Notes under the pieces: model-generated
The model's input: only the letters and a program-made list of their open reading frames with translations
What the model was told of the DNA's origin: nothing
Database searches by the model: none
Assembly: GCA_963693365.1 (NCBI GenBank)
Contig: CAVNZM010000002.1
Location: 11,966,001 to 12,030,000 of the forward strand
DNA: 64,000 nucleotides
Reading direction: 5' to 3'
Origin: Amoebidium appalachense
Lineage: Eukaryota; Ichthyosporea
Part shown: positions 1 to 25,160 of the stretch, one piece after another
Layout of the letters: every line of letters starts with the position of its first letter
How positions within the stretch are numbered: position 1 is the stretch's first letter
Made by a program: the position numbers and the translations under genes

Positions 1-60
1 ACCCTTGTAAATCTCGCCCGCCCTTCTACGCCACGGGTCTTTCTGGCTCCCTCTTTTCTC

Positions 61-12600
<12,540 letters not shown>

Positions 12601-13139
12601 GGGGGAGGGAAAAATTCAAAAATTGCCCACGTGCCCCTCCTGATATGGTACCCTGGCACGTACTGACGGTGCCTGGGCTGCTGTGAACTTGCCGTTCGCC
12701 TCAAGCCCTTCCTTACACTCTCGCGACCGCGTGCATGCTTTCTCTCGCGGCGGCTCTACGGTCCCGAGAGTCCAGTGTTCGCTGTGTGTGTAAAGGAAAA
12801 TACGAGTCACCTCAGTAGGTGACAGTATGGTACCCGGGCCGTTGCAGTTTCGGAAACTGCAACTGGGTCGGATGACGGGTCGGCCGTTATATGTATATCT
12901 GGGCCGTACTATTGATGCAATAAACTTTATTCTGCATAACAGCTTCTTTGTGCATGCGCAGCCCTGGGCACTATCAGACGTACGCCGAGCTCAAGTACGT
13001 ACACGCGCACGCACACCGGAACGCTTGCGACACACGTGACGCAAAACGAGCTGAACGACAAAACGTGCACTCGGACAGTACCACGTGCCAGTGCGCGCAC
13101 GCTCGCACACACACACACGCACCACACACGTGCGCGCAC

Positions 13140-13183
<44 letters not shown>

Positions 13184-13301
13184 GTGGCACGCACACACAC
13201 GTGCACACACACTGTGACACACACCGCACAAAACACACACACATAACAAACACATGCACATGCAGACATAAACACACAACACACACACACGTGTACACAC
13301 A

Positions 13302-13357
<56 letters not shown>

Positions 13358-13645
13358 GCACAAAACACACGCACAAAACACACGCACACACAGATATGCA
13401 CTCCTTTGTGTTTTACAAAATCACAGCCTAAACAGACGTGAATGTGCTGGCAGAAGCATCTACACGTGCGGAGACTACACTACTAGTACCACATATTGGT
13501 AGGCACACTCACGGTACCATGAGTACTAATGAGCATCGTGCACGTGACGGTTACATCATGCCAACGTTAGGCCCTCAGGGGGGCACACACGCGCACATGT
13601 ATCATTACATGTACACACACACACACACACACAATAACATCACAT

Positions 13646-13704
<59 letters not shown>

Positions 13705-14372
13705 ACAACACAAACTCGCACACACTGAGGCTCTGTGACACGCACACACGCGCACACACACACACACAGACGTGGTGGGTGGGAGCAAGGGATCAAGGAG
13801 GAGGGGGGGGTGGGGGTGGGGGGCTAAGAATCCATATAACGGGCTGACGGGGGGCACATATAGAGCAGAACAGCTACAGAACACAGCGATATCCAATCAT
13901 CAGATTTGCTCCGCGAGATCCGTAAGTTACATATTGCATATGCATACATGTTTCTGGAAGGGGCTACACTGTGGGTACATGAATAGCAATGGGGGGGGGG
14001 AGGGGGGGGGGGGGGGGGGTTACTAACGAGAGAGATAGGGGGAGAGGGAGGAAGGGGGTCTTTTAAAGAAAAAAAGGGAAAAGGACGCCAAAAAAATTAA
14101 AAAGTAGTACAAAACCTTCTCACACATGCCTGTTACGCATTCACATCTATGTTCCCGCAAGCAAGTTGCTACCCACCAAACCCTCTTCTGTCTCCGGTTC
14201 CTCTCATTTACACAACACCACCTTGCCACCAAAAGCCTCCCTTTGCACCAAGCCCCCCCTCGCTCCCCCCCCCTCCTTCCCCCCACAAAAAAAAAAAAAC
14301 TAAAAAAAACTCCCAGGATAGACCGTGCCCCCCCCCCCCCCCCCCCCGAAGTCCCTTTACACACTCTTAACA

Positions 14373-14448
<76 letters not shown>

Positions 14449-14612
14449 CTCTTTAACCCCCCCCCCCCCAAAAAAAAAAAAAAAAAAAAAAAACAAACAA
14501 ACATACAAGCACAAACACACACACACATGAACACACACACACAAGCCCACCCCTTCTTCCACACCCACACCCCCAGACCCCCCCCCCCCCTCCCCCTCCC
14601 CCCTCCACCTAC

Positions 14613-14683
14613 CTTCTTCAGCAGTGGTGCCTCGTAGACGACTCTCACTGACCCCTTTGCCGTGTTGTCAATGTCACGCAGAA
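14613..14683 (-). CDS. Orphan exon candidate, unknown protein
   Basis: On the minus strand a 71-nt segment is bounded by TTTCCTGCAG and GTAGGTGG, both strong splice contexts. It translates to a segment containing DIDNTAKGSVRVVYEAPLLK, which looks protein-like. No neighbouring exon could be chained on, and the plus strand of the same DNA also has plausible borders, so orientation is uncertain. Confidence 0.3.
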
Positions 14684-15274
14684 CTGCAGGAAAATCAGGG
14701 TGAGCGAAAAACAAAAAAGGGCTACAACAGGGTTCTTGAACATAAAAATGCAAAAAAACAAAACAAACAAACCCAAAAAAAAGGGAACAAAATGAAAAGG
14801 AAAAAAAAAAAAAAGGGGGCAAAAAAGGAAGATAGCAAGCACCGACATCCTCGGGCCTTGGTGGTGCCCCCTCCCCCAACAACCCACCTGCTCGGTAAGG
14901 TGGTTGGCCTCCCCTCCCGTCATCCCCCCCCCCCCCCCCTCCCCCCCCTCCCCCCCCCCCCCCCCCCTGCTCCCCAAGCTTACTGCAGGGGTGGGTGGTC
15001 CCCCCCCCCCCCCCCCCCTCCTCCCTCCCCTTTCCCCACAACCTGATGGATCCCTGGGGGAGAGACGTAACTGTCCGGTGGGGTGGTGGTCCTCCCCCCC
15101 CCCCCCTCCCCCCGCGCCCTCCTTCCCCCCCCCCCCCCGTTTTGAGATAACCAAATTAGAGTCTCGGCTCTCCAACCTACTATGGTATTCGTTACGATCA
15201 AACCTTAGTATTATCATTCTTGGGGTCAACATGAATGTGTCGATAGTGATGTGTCAGTGTGTGTGTGTGCACAT

Positions 15275-15320
<46 letters not shown>

Positions 15321-15655
15321 ATGTGTACACGACGTCGTGTGTAGTATAGCAATATCCTGAATCTCTGTGTGTATTTAACTGTGTTGCTTGTTGCATGGTA
15401 TCAGGTCCCTCTGGATCAGCATATAGGTGCGTGCAAACATCCGTGAACTTGTACTCTTGTAGAAAGAATGCAACAATGTGCCGTTCAACAATGCCGCATG
15501 ATGTCTGTGTGTGTTACAGTATTATTGTGTGTGTGTGTGTTACAGTAATTTTGTGTGTGTGTGTGTACAGTGTGTGTCACACGGTCAAGCTTTGTGTGTG
15601 TGTGTGTGTGCCTGCGCGTGTGGGCGTGTCACGTGTGCCAGCGGTGCGATGGTGC

Positions 15656-15714
<59 letters not shown>

Positions 15715-16329
15715 CGCGCGTGTATGCGCGCGCGACACGTGTGCCACAGTGCGACTGTGTTCATGTGTTCAACTGGTGGCACATGGTCACCGACTGTGGT
15801 GAGGGTGCCAACAGTTGCTGGTCACAACTCGCTTCGGTGCTCTTTGCCCGCACACATGTGCGTGTGTGTTTCGGTGATAGATGCGTGTGTGTGTGTGCCT
15901 GGGTCAGGGTTTATGTGTGTTGTCGGTGGTGCATCCATGCACATGTATTATGCGCTAGAGAGATTCTGGAGGGTGTGTGTGTGTGTGTTGGGGGAGGGGG
16001 GGGGGGGGGGGGAGGGGGGGGGGGGGGGGGGGGGGGGGCAGGGCAAGCCGGGGAGAAATAGAACGGCTTGGCGGGACGGTAAGGGGGAAAGGGGGGGGAG
16101 GAGAGGGGGGAGGGGGGAACATTGGGAGTGAGCGAAGGAAATAGTAAAGGGAGAGAGAAATTTTGTGTATTAGTACGATGATGCGTGTGCGTTGCAAGCG
16201 TACGTAACAAATGGGCGTGACATACACTGTCCTGACAATATGCACGTGCATATGTTTGCCTGTGCCACGCGCGTGAGTGTGGGTGTGCAAGTGTGTACAT
16301 CACAGCATGGCATTGTGTGTGTGCGTGGA

Positions 16330-16408
16330 CCAAGGCCTCCTAAATAGCACACCAAGGCCTCCTAAATAGCACACTAAAAAAATAGCACACCTATTTAGGA
16401 GGCCTTGG
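16330..16408. repeat. 18-bp sequence, two direct copies plus one inverted copy
   Basis: CCAAGGCCTCCTAAATAG occurs at 16330-16347 and 16352-16369 and is perfectly inverted at 16391-16408. The second and third copies can form an 18-bp stem with a 21-nt loop. Confidence 0.9.
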
Positions 16409-16965
16409 CGTGGACGTGTGTGAGAGTGTGTGAGTGCCTTCCCTTCTCTTGCCAGTGTAATACTCGTGCAGAGTACGTAGGACTGCCAAATTATGGATTT
16501 GTGCACGTGCACATTGTGCGTCACAAAAATTTTTGTGTTTGCCATTTGCAATATATTGGTGTCTGTGAGTATATCTGCATCATACGGTGCATGTACGTTG
16601 TCCAGGTGCACCTAGGCCTCCTGTGCATGTGTGGTACATGTGTGTAAAGGCACACAGGTATGCGTGAGCTACGAGTGAAAGTGAAAGTGTGTGAGTGCTT
16701 GTTTTGGCACTTGCCAATGTGTGCGGATACTCTGTGGGGAGACCGGGGATTCCCCCCCTCCCCCTCTCTCCCCTCCCCCCTCTCCCCCAGCATGTACATG
16801 TAGTGTGCATGTGTAGCTATAATTTACTTTGTTCAGGTGAAAAAGCTACTGAGCTTCGTGTCTTGGGAATGAATCAGATGTAAACAGCTGCTAAATAAAT
16901 CATTACGGTAAGCTTCAAAACCATGATGATGATCATCGGATCTAATAGTACGGCAGCCTGTTGGG

Positions 16966-17640
<675 letters not shown>

Positions 17641-20309
17641 TAATCGATACTAAACATGTTGTAATGATGGGGGGCCCTCTGTGTAGCTAATAGTACGCTG
17701 AAAGAGGCAGGATATGGGAGGGAATTCGGGGGCGGGGCAGGGCCTGGAGTTGGGGGAGGGGCAGGGGGGGCCCGGGGGGGGGGGGGGGGGGGAGGGGGGG
17801 GGGGAAGCCAATACGAACTTGGTGCTGGCAGCTGGCCGGAACTTCTCGAACACGGGGGGCCATTTTTAGGCTAGGCCTGCTGCGCAGGCCCGTGGGTCTT
17901 CTGCCAGGCATATGTATGCACTGGCATCGATATCATGGCCCGGCACCACGCGTGGCCGTATGTATCAGATTTGAAATCAGTTACGGTACATAGCACGTGT
18001 GCTTATGCCCATTGGCCAGTGATCACAATCCACTACCTATGATATTTTTTAGCTGGCCCACGGTGGTGCTTGGCCCATATATGGTCGACGTCAAAGATCA
18101 TCCCCGTGCACCATGGCCATATATACGCATGGTGCGTGTCTCGGATGATGTCGGGTACCGGGGCACCTTCTCTCGGAGAAGTGCATGTGTGGAATGATTC
18201 TGCTCAAAGGGTGGGCCCGTGGGGAGGTACCGTGTGCTGTGGTAATCATAGATCTGTCGCGATCATGATCAGTGCACATATATTCCCTACGCTTTTATAA
18301 CTATTATTACATAGTTGCACTTTGTTGTTGGTAATGCACCTGATTGCACATATATATATATATATATATGCATCAATAATGTGGGCTCAGGTTGGCCCCC
18401 ACCGGGTCCTACCCCCCATTTAATCCCATTATATTATATTGGAATGGAAAAAAGAGAGACCACCCGGTCTTATGAATAAGTTTCTCACCTACAGTAGTCT
18501 TGTCATCAATGTCAGTGTGATGGCGTGGTGTTGTGTGAAAGTGGAAACATGCGAGGGCAGCTGTTTGTTATCAGTAATCAGTTTACAAAATAAATATGCC
18601 ACGCGACGGTTCTAGGCCCTACACCGGTCTCATTATCTGTCCACACGTGTGTAAAGTGTGAACAATTGATTGATTTGGACAGATTGATTGTCAAATTTGG
18701 TGAGCTAAGATTTAAAGAGGCTTCCAGTAAAAAGCTTTTTAAAACGCACACTCGCGAGTTCGTTACAAAGCCAAGGATTGGTGCGTTGTCGCCATGGTTG
18801 GTGCAAAGCTTCGGAGGAACACTGTAGAGTCAGTACTTATGGCGTTTGTTCGTACATTCGGCGGCCGTGCACATGTGCACGGCGACACGCTGTTCGCAAA
18901 TTGTAGAGCACGTGATCCATGTGCATGACCCGTTCGACTTGTACAAACCCACAAAAATGCACTTCGAACTTGCGGCTGAGAGCGAAGCACTTTGGTGCAG
19001 TACCGGTCTCAGTGAGCAAAAGAAAAATTCGAACTATTTCCTTGTGAAACCTGAAAGTCGAAATTGTCACCGCGGGATATAGATCGGTTGTCTGGATTTT
19101 TTATTTTTTATAATGACATAATTATTGATATGCTCGTCAAAGTATAGGCAGTATGCATATGTTTATGTGTAAGTGCATGAATGTCAGTCATCAGTCATGA
19201 GAAGTTGCAAAAACAGGATGTGTTTGCAGTTGTGTGCCAACTTTGCTGATAAAATGACACTACCATATTTGTACAAACGAGCCACGGCTACAGGCTCACA
19301 GCACCCATATGTCTGTCTGTCAATATGATAACGTCAACCGTTATTGTAAGTGTGAAAGTGCGGATGCTATGCTTGGAGCTCGAGCACTGAGTCAGGCACT
19401 GACTGATATCGATGATCTTCTGATCAAAAACTCTCCTAGAGCGAGAATCCCTGCAATTAAAAAAAAAAAAAGAACTTTTGATGCTTTAAGTATGTTTTGC
19501 TGCAGATACACGCTCTATTGATACTGAGTCATATATACACTCGATTAGTCTTGAGAACCGTGACTCTAGTGGGAGGCTATTTATTTTTTGATTATGCGCT
19601 GCTATTTATTTCCAAAGGTGCGCAGGAATCTAACTGGTCCAAATGTCCGCCAATGCAGCCGATTGGCCGGATATCGGCATCAAGCTACCGAAGGCGGTAA
19701 ATGGGCTGTGGATTTATTTTAGTTCGCTACCTCAGTAAATGAATTTCACATAATTGCGTACTTTTAAGAGCTCAACTTATATTCATCTACTCAAAATGAC
19801 ATTAAAGCGTGTCAGCGGTAATGGGTCTGTATAATTTCTAAAAATTCTAGAAGCGCAACCTCGTTAATGCATATACTGTATGGTTGGTCCTGCCGCAATT
19901 CAATGCGAACTTTTCAGATTGTTTTGACAAAGATTACCGGCTCCAACAGCTTCCCTAAAAATAGGCGAACCTTTTCACTGCAAACATATCCCTATTCTAT
20001 ATTTCCCACCTGCTTTTTAAGCTTTCAGATACGGCCTGTATATCTGCTACCCTTGTTACGAAAAAACAATGCCTCCTGTGGACTGTACCAAGAGAACAGG
20101 AAACGGTCAAATTCTTCTACTTGAGAATCATATGATATTTTATTTCTAAAAAGCCTATACTTAGAGTAGTTCCATGTTTACCCTCGTTCTTCTTATAATT
20201 ATCGTTGGCCTCTTGTAACTTTTTTCGTTGACTTGTAACTTTGGATAACAAGTTGATACTCCATTTTCGCCTACGGTACATCTGTAGAACGTGTCAAGGG
20301 CACGCGCCG

Positions 20310-20317
20310 TATATAAG
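20310..20317 (+). promoter_or_regulatory. Possible TATA box
   Basis: TATATAAG sits in a GC-rich surround (CGCGCCGTATATAAGCCCC) about 630 bp before the ATG of the two-exon gene. A long 5' leader or leader intron would be required, so assignment to that gene is tentative. Confidence 0.35.
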
Positions 20318-20892
20318 CCCCACACACATCCCACACACATGAAACAACATTTTTCAACGTTCCAAGTTTTTACAGTCTTAGAACCGTAAATGCGCTCAAA
20401 CTTAGACCGACCTCAACCCCTCCCAATTAGCAAAACGTTTCTGAGGTCGGACTGCATGTAAATGTTCCACACACGTCGTGTATGTTTTACTAGCTAGAAA
20501 GCAGAAAATCCGCCGAACACAGAGTTACATACACACACACACACAAACACCCTGAAGTCTTTTGATATAGACTTGACGTTTTATCTTTCAAAAAATCAAA
20601 AATAGTGTGTGCTAAGCACTGCACTTTTCAATACACTTTTTTGAGGCGCTCAGTAGTATACAACATACCCCCACGTGCGTGAGCGGAAGCAAAACACACG
20701 TAGTACCTACGCGACTTTGGCACTCGGAGTCTTTGTTTTCTTTACATGTACACTAGTCTCTCTCTCCTCCCGATCTACCTCCAAACGTCTTCTCAGGTTT
20801 ATTGTAGCCGGTGTAATACTTTGGTGCTGTGTAATACTTTGGTGCTAATTTACTTGCACTGAATGAGTGCGCGCTAGCCTAAGCTTAAGGGT

Positions 20893-20900
20893 TGACGTCA
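20893..20900. promoter_or_regulatory. TGACGTCA palindrome (CRE-type bZIP site)
   Basis: A perfect 8-bp palindrome 46 bp before the ATG at 20946. TGACGTCA is the established consensus for CREB/ATF-type bZIP dimers; use of this copy is inferred. Confidence 0.4.
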
Positions 20901-20945
20901 GCCATGCTATTGACAGCACACGCAACACCCGCCCACAACACTAAA

Positions 20946-22397
20946 ATGGACCAGAGGCAAAAATCAACCGGCAAGACAGCCGTTAATGGCCAGAGAGAGC
21001 ACGCAGAGAGAGAAACTTTGAGTAAGTGCTGATCCCCCACTCCTTTTCACTTCTATCCGCTTTATAACTCTTGGTGGATCCGGTCGGGATGGCACACACG
21101 GGGACCAGTTGGTTGTCACATACCTGCCATACTAGACCTGTAACAAAACATGGGTGGACTCTAGTTATACATGTCTTCCCGATTGCTATCTTAAACCTTT
21201 CCTCATCTTGTCATCTGCAAAGGCTACTACCAGATCTGCACCATTTACTTCCTCATCTACCACCACCCATGCCGCTTCTTACATTCTGTCTTATTCTCCA
21301 CAGATGAAATCAAGCTCATCGTCCAGAAACTGACTGGCCAGGGCTACATCCGCAACCGCTACACGGCGCTTCTCTACGTTCGCGACTGGCTACGGGCAGT
21401 TTGTGAAGAGCCCTCCAGTTATCCCCAGTTTATTCAACTGGTGGGCACAACACTTCGCAAACTGCCCAACCCAGCAAACAGTGCCTTTCCAGGAGAGTGC
21501 AAAAACTATGACATGGCATTGTCAGACCGTGACCACAGGTCATCCTTCTCTCGTGGTGTGGAGCTTGATCTTTCACCCGACCCGGCCGAGTCATATCGAT
21601 CACTCGCACAGGCACGCTCCCACGAATCGCCATCCAGCAACGATCAAGAAACGTGGGAGTCTCCCGTTACCCGCTTGATTCCGGATAGCGGGTTCTGGGT
21701 GAGAGATGCACAGAAAGCGCAGCTAAAACGGCCCAACAATGCCATGGCAGAGGGCCTGCACGAAGAAATTAACCCTTCGCTGCAGAACCAACGTGTCCAG
21801 AAGGGGGACTATGCTAGCACGGTTCACTACCTAACGGCGGACTCAAGGAGGTCACGCGTTGCCGAAGCCGTGTCTGTTGCGTATCGTGAGGACCTGCAAG
21901 GCCAAGCACGTGCCGTGCTGTTCGAGCGGCAGCAGAGGCTGGCGGGGAGGCAAACATCACAACCACAGATGGGCGCTGCGAGAGACACCCAGAGAGGGGC
22001 CGGGAGCACAACGGCAAGCCCGTTTGTCAAGGCGCAGACCCACGGGGAAGGATATTGGAACGACTCGGACGAACCATTTCTATCTACTGGCGGCAACACA
22101 AAAACGTATGCGGAAAACGGGAACGAAAAGGACAACCCAGACTATTGGCGCACGTGGGGCCAGGTGGCGGGGGATGATTCGTACGCGGGCCAGCAGGAGC
22201 TACAGCAGCAGCGCTTCAAGATGCGCTCAAGTTTAACGGGCCAACAACAGTGGAATAACAATTCTTCGCACCCGTATGCGGCATTTGCGGCTGGGGGTAG
22301 CCCAAAAACCTACGAGTCGAGCTTGGCAAGTGCGGGCACAAGGAGGTCGCCGCAAACTTTAGTAGGCCAAGTCGAACGAAGGTCGTCGGTTAATTGA
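20946..22397 (+). CDS. Unknown protein, two exons, 389 aa
   Basis: Exon 1 is 20946-21021 and exon 2 is 21304-22397. The donor A|GTAAGT and acceptor TCTCCACAG join in phase 1 to give ETL-N-EIKLIVQKL. The start is the first ATG in frame (AAAATGG context) and the stop is TGA. Residues about 26-70 are probably a helical folded segment (EIKLIVQKLTGQGYIRNRYT, then LLYVRDWLRAVCEE). From about residue 90 the chain is Ser/Gln/Asn/Gly-rich and looks disordered, with a Gln-rich patch near residues 310-330. There is no signal peptide or membrane span. I do not recognise the family. The gene stands alone between repeat-rich intergenic stretches, and its own 282-nt intron is unusually free of microsatellites. 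Confidence 0.75.
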
Positions 22398-22695
22398 AGG
22401 GGTACGCTTTTTTGTTGTGTGGTTGAAATTGAATAGTCTGATCTCCAAATGTTGATAGACCTAATACATATCGTTGATTACTATATTAGGTTATTGAATA
22501 TCGTATCAAATGAATCAAAAGTTTTGCGGTGGCTCGACCCGCTTTGAATTAAGTTCATCCCTTCTTGCTTGTAAGTGCTCAATGATGTGTGACAATCAGA
22601 CAGTACGAGTATGCAGTGAATACTGAACAGACTGAATATTCGAGACTCGGTCTCTTGCAATGTCACTGGTACGGCCTTGGTTTCAGTGTCTCAAT

Positions 22696-22747
<52 letters not shown>

Positions 22748-25001
22748 ACACCGTGACACACACACACACACCAACACCACCACCTTCTCCACTATCTCAC
22801 TCCTTCCATTTGTACATGTACGAGGTGAGTGGAAAGAAACTCGGGTTCTGTGGATGACTTTAGCCGCCCCTGAGGATGGGCTGCCGTCTTGTGTATGTTT
22901 AGTATACAGCATTACTCTCAGTTCAGTACGTTCTGATCTTGAGTCGTCACGATCCCTTCCCCTCACATCCATCAATTCCAGACGGTGACCCTCAGTCACA
23001 GAATGATGGGTAAAACAGCCTCGACATAAATACATGCATATACGCGGTCATGCTATGTACATTATGTAATTGAATTCTACAGCACGCACTCAAATTTGGT
23101 CGTGGAGTTCGCCGCCGGTCGGATCTGGAGCGAGTCCGCTCCGGGAACGGTCTTCCCCAAATAGGCCTATGGCTATTGACGCACCAAACATGCTCTCTTC
23201 CTATACATCGCATCATTCGCCACATCAAAATTTTAGGTCGTGAAATTCAAGTCGTTTACAAAAATTACATTTTACACTAAGAAGGTAAACTCAGAGGATT
23301 TCCGTGGTAGCTACAAAAAGTATTATTTCTTTATCAGTTTAAAAAAAAAAAAAAAAAAGTTTACGATATATGCTATATATGGCGCAAAAAATTAGCCATC
23401 CGTTTAATCACCACCCTGAAACTTTAGCAACTTCACTTTTACTTCGATCTCTTAGCTGTCACGTCAACTTTTTTTCCCGATTCTTCACCATGGCAGGTAT
23501 ATAAAGGCTTTCGTTTTTTTCTTTTTTGTGGTGGGAAGGGGTCCCACTCAGGGGAACGTGACACTGTGTGTGTGACTAGTGCGGCCTTGTCTATTCCTAC
23601 TGCTGTGAGAGTGTGGAGACATCTCCCTTCCGCGGAGTTTCTCGCTTGAGAGTGGTTTCTTCGACATCTGGTGGCCCACGTGTGCACTGCAACTTACGGT
23701 GACTTCTACACGCTATCTATGCTTCTACGCGAGCTATTGGCGGTGGGCTGCTGCAACTTCTTCAACTGCTTCTGCGCTGCGTGAGTGGAGGGGTAGCTAC
23801 TGGGTCGTCGAGGAGCTTTCCTTGTGGCTGCCGTTTTTTCAGCCTTCAGCAGTATGGCAATGACTGGGTTTGCTTGCGTGCATTCTGTAGTTGTGTTTTC
23901 CTGTGTGTCCTGCCACAACTAGACCAAAGAGTTAGAGACAGCTTTTGCAGGTTTTTCTGGGGACGGGCCCGTGGGGATTGTTTTCTCGCTTGGATTTGGT
24001 CTGCATTGCTCTTTTAAGGGCTGACTTGCTTGCTGTGCCCCGGTAGGTTTTGAGGGGGGCCTGTTGGGGGGCAGCAGTAATGATGTCTTCTTGCGGAGTG
24101 TGGCCTGGTCATCATCGCTGCATATGACTACAACCTATTGTAGCTGGAGCAAACTAGTTTCACGCATACACGTGCACTTGTACCTTTGCCCACTGGTGTC
24201 CTTTGGTCACTTGTTGTTTTATTTTTTATTTCATCGCTGTGGCTCTTTCGAAGTCGGTTATTTTGGTGGTCATGTAGCCTGTGGCTGCACGTTGCCTTCA
24301 TATCCACTGGACCACTGATCAATAAAGCCCAGTCAAGAGAAAATTAGGGGCTGAGGACACAACACTGTCATGTATATGCCAAAAGGCATAACCGTGGTAT
24401 TGGGAGACATACCCCCGGATGAGCCTTTCTCCAAGTCTGCGATCGGAAATCATCATTCAAGACAAAGTTTTTGATTGGGCTCGGAAGTCCGGTCTTTCAA
24501 GCGTCTTTGACGTCATCAGGCTCAGAATTATTCTCAGGCAGGCGCCGGCCGGCCCCCTCAAGCATCAAATATTGATCACTCACTGAGTATCACTTGAAGG
24601 TGGCAGTAGGTGACAGTAGGCTAAGCTGCTTGTCTGTCACAAAGGCCCGAGGAGGCCGGTGGGCATGAGGACGAGGGTGCATGGGATATGTGAAAATGCT
24701 GAAATATATCATAGTAGATGAAATAAAAAGGGGGGAGGGGGGGGGGCGGGGCGGGGTTGGCCTCATATTTGTCACAATATTATGCAGTATGCATATATCT
24801 TTGGGGGGTTTACGCTGTTTACTCGAGGCAAAGAGAACCAGTCTCAGGTATGGGGGGGGGGGGGGTTTGCTCGGAATATCCCCTCAGCGGTATATCATGA
24901 TCACGTACATAGATGTCGGGTGGTGACTATATATCAGGGTTTACTTTCTCTACGAGACACCATAAAGACTACAAGGAGAAATCAATTAGTTGGGGTTCCC
25001 C

Positions 25002-25002
<1 letters not shown>
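22398..25002. other. Intergenic between the unknown gene and the LINE
   Basis: A C run joins CA at 22698-22752. A diverged trace of the dispersed hairpin repeat lies at about 22836-22990. An A run occurs at 23341-23358. TGACGTCA occurs at 24508-24515. The rest is unique DNA apart from the interrupted frame listed separately. Confidence 0.55.
23706..24131 (-). pseudogene. Interrupted reading frame, Ser/Pro/Lys-rich
   Basis: On the minus strand about 140 codons share one frame with a single internal TAG at 23919-23921. Upstream of it the translation is Pro/Ser/Lys-rich (PPNRPPSKPTGAQQASQPLK), downstream Lys/Ala-rich (KAEKTAATRKAPRRPSS). No domain is recognised. It may be a decayed gene, two exons with an undetected intron, or chance. 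The LINE ORF2 ends in TAG, and no well-supported exon here has TAG in frame, which argues against TAG being a sense codon. Confidence 0.25.
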
Positions 25003-25042
<40 letters not shown>

Positions 25043-25046
<4 letters not shown>

Positions 25047-25079
25047 GGGGCTCCCCTCGGGACACTCGGTATCAGCTGG

Positions 25080-25156
<77 letters not shown>

Positions 25157-25160
25157 TGCG
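25043..25160 (-). repeat. LINE 3' UTR with (CA)n array
   Basis: TG repeats on plus at about 25079-25151 (CA on the element strand) begin directly after the ORF2 stop. They are followed by a unique 3' end reading AACCAGCTGATACCGAGTG toward the A tail. Confidence 0.85.

Larger units (their letters stand above)
12601..16720. other. Intergenic, microsatellite-dense, with weak exon-like segments
   Basis: CA arrays at 13140-13183, 13297-13356, 13641-13703 and 14378-14443. G/A/C homopolymer blocks fill 13800-15320, including C-run/A-run junctions at 14279-14300 and 14459-14492. TG arrays and a G run follow at 15500-16038. Several segments with splice-like borders are scattered here, but they do not chain into one gene. 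Confidence 0.6.
17641..20945. other. Intergenic, mostly unique AT-rich DNA
   Basis: G-rich 17700-17810, then unique sequence with a short (TA)n at 18350-18369. Open frames under 85 codons overlap on both strands at 18760-19080 with no domain or splice evidence. From 19100 to 20900 no gene is seen. Confidence 0.6.

Noticed and set aside
15350-15362. ATATCCTGA, the same string as the importin-5 U12 donor
   Set aside because: No exon context and no AC acceptor with a branch site; taken as chance.
18837-19082. Overlapping 75-80 codon frames on both strands
   Set aside because: Neither has a domain, splice context or composition that sets it apart from chance.
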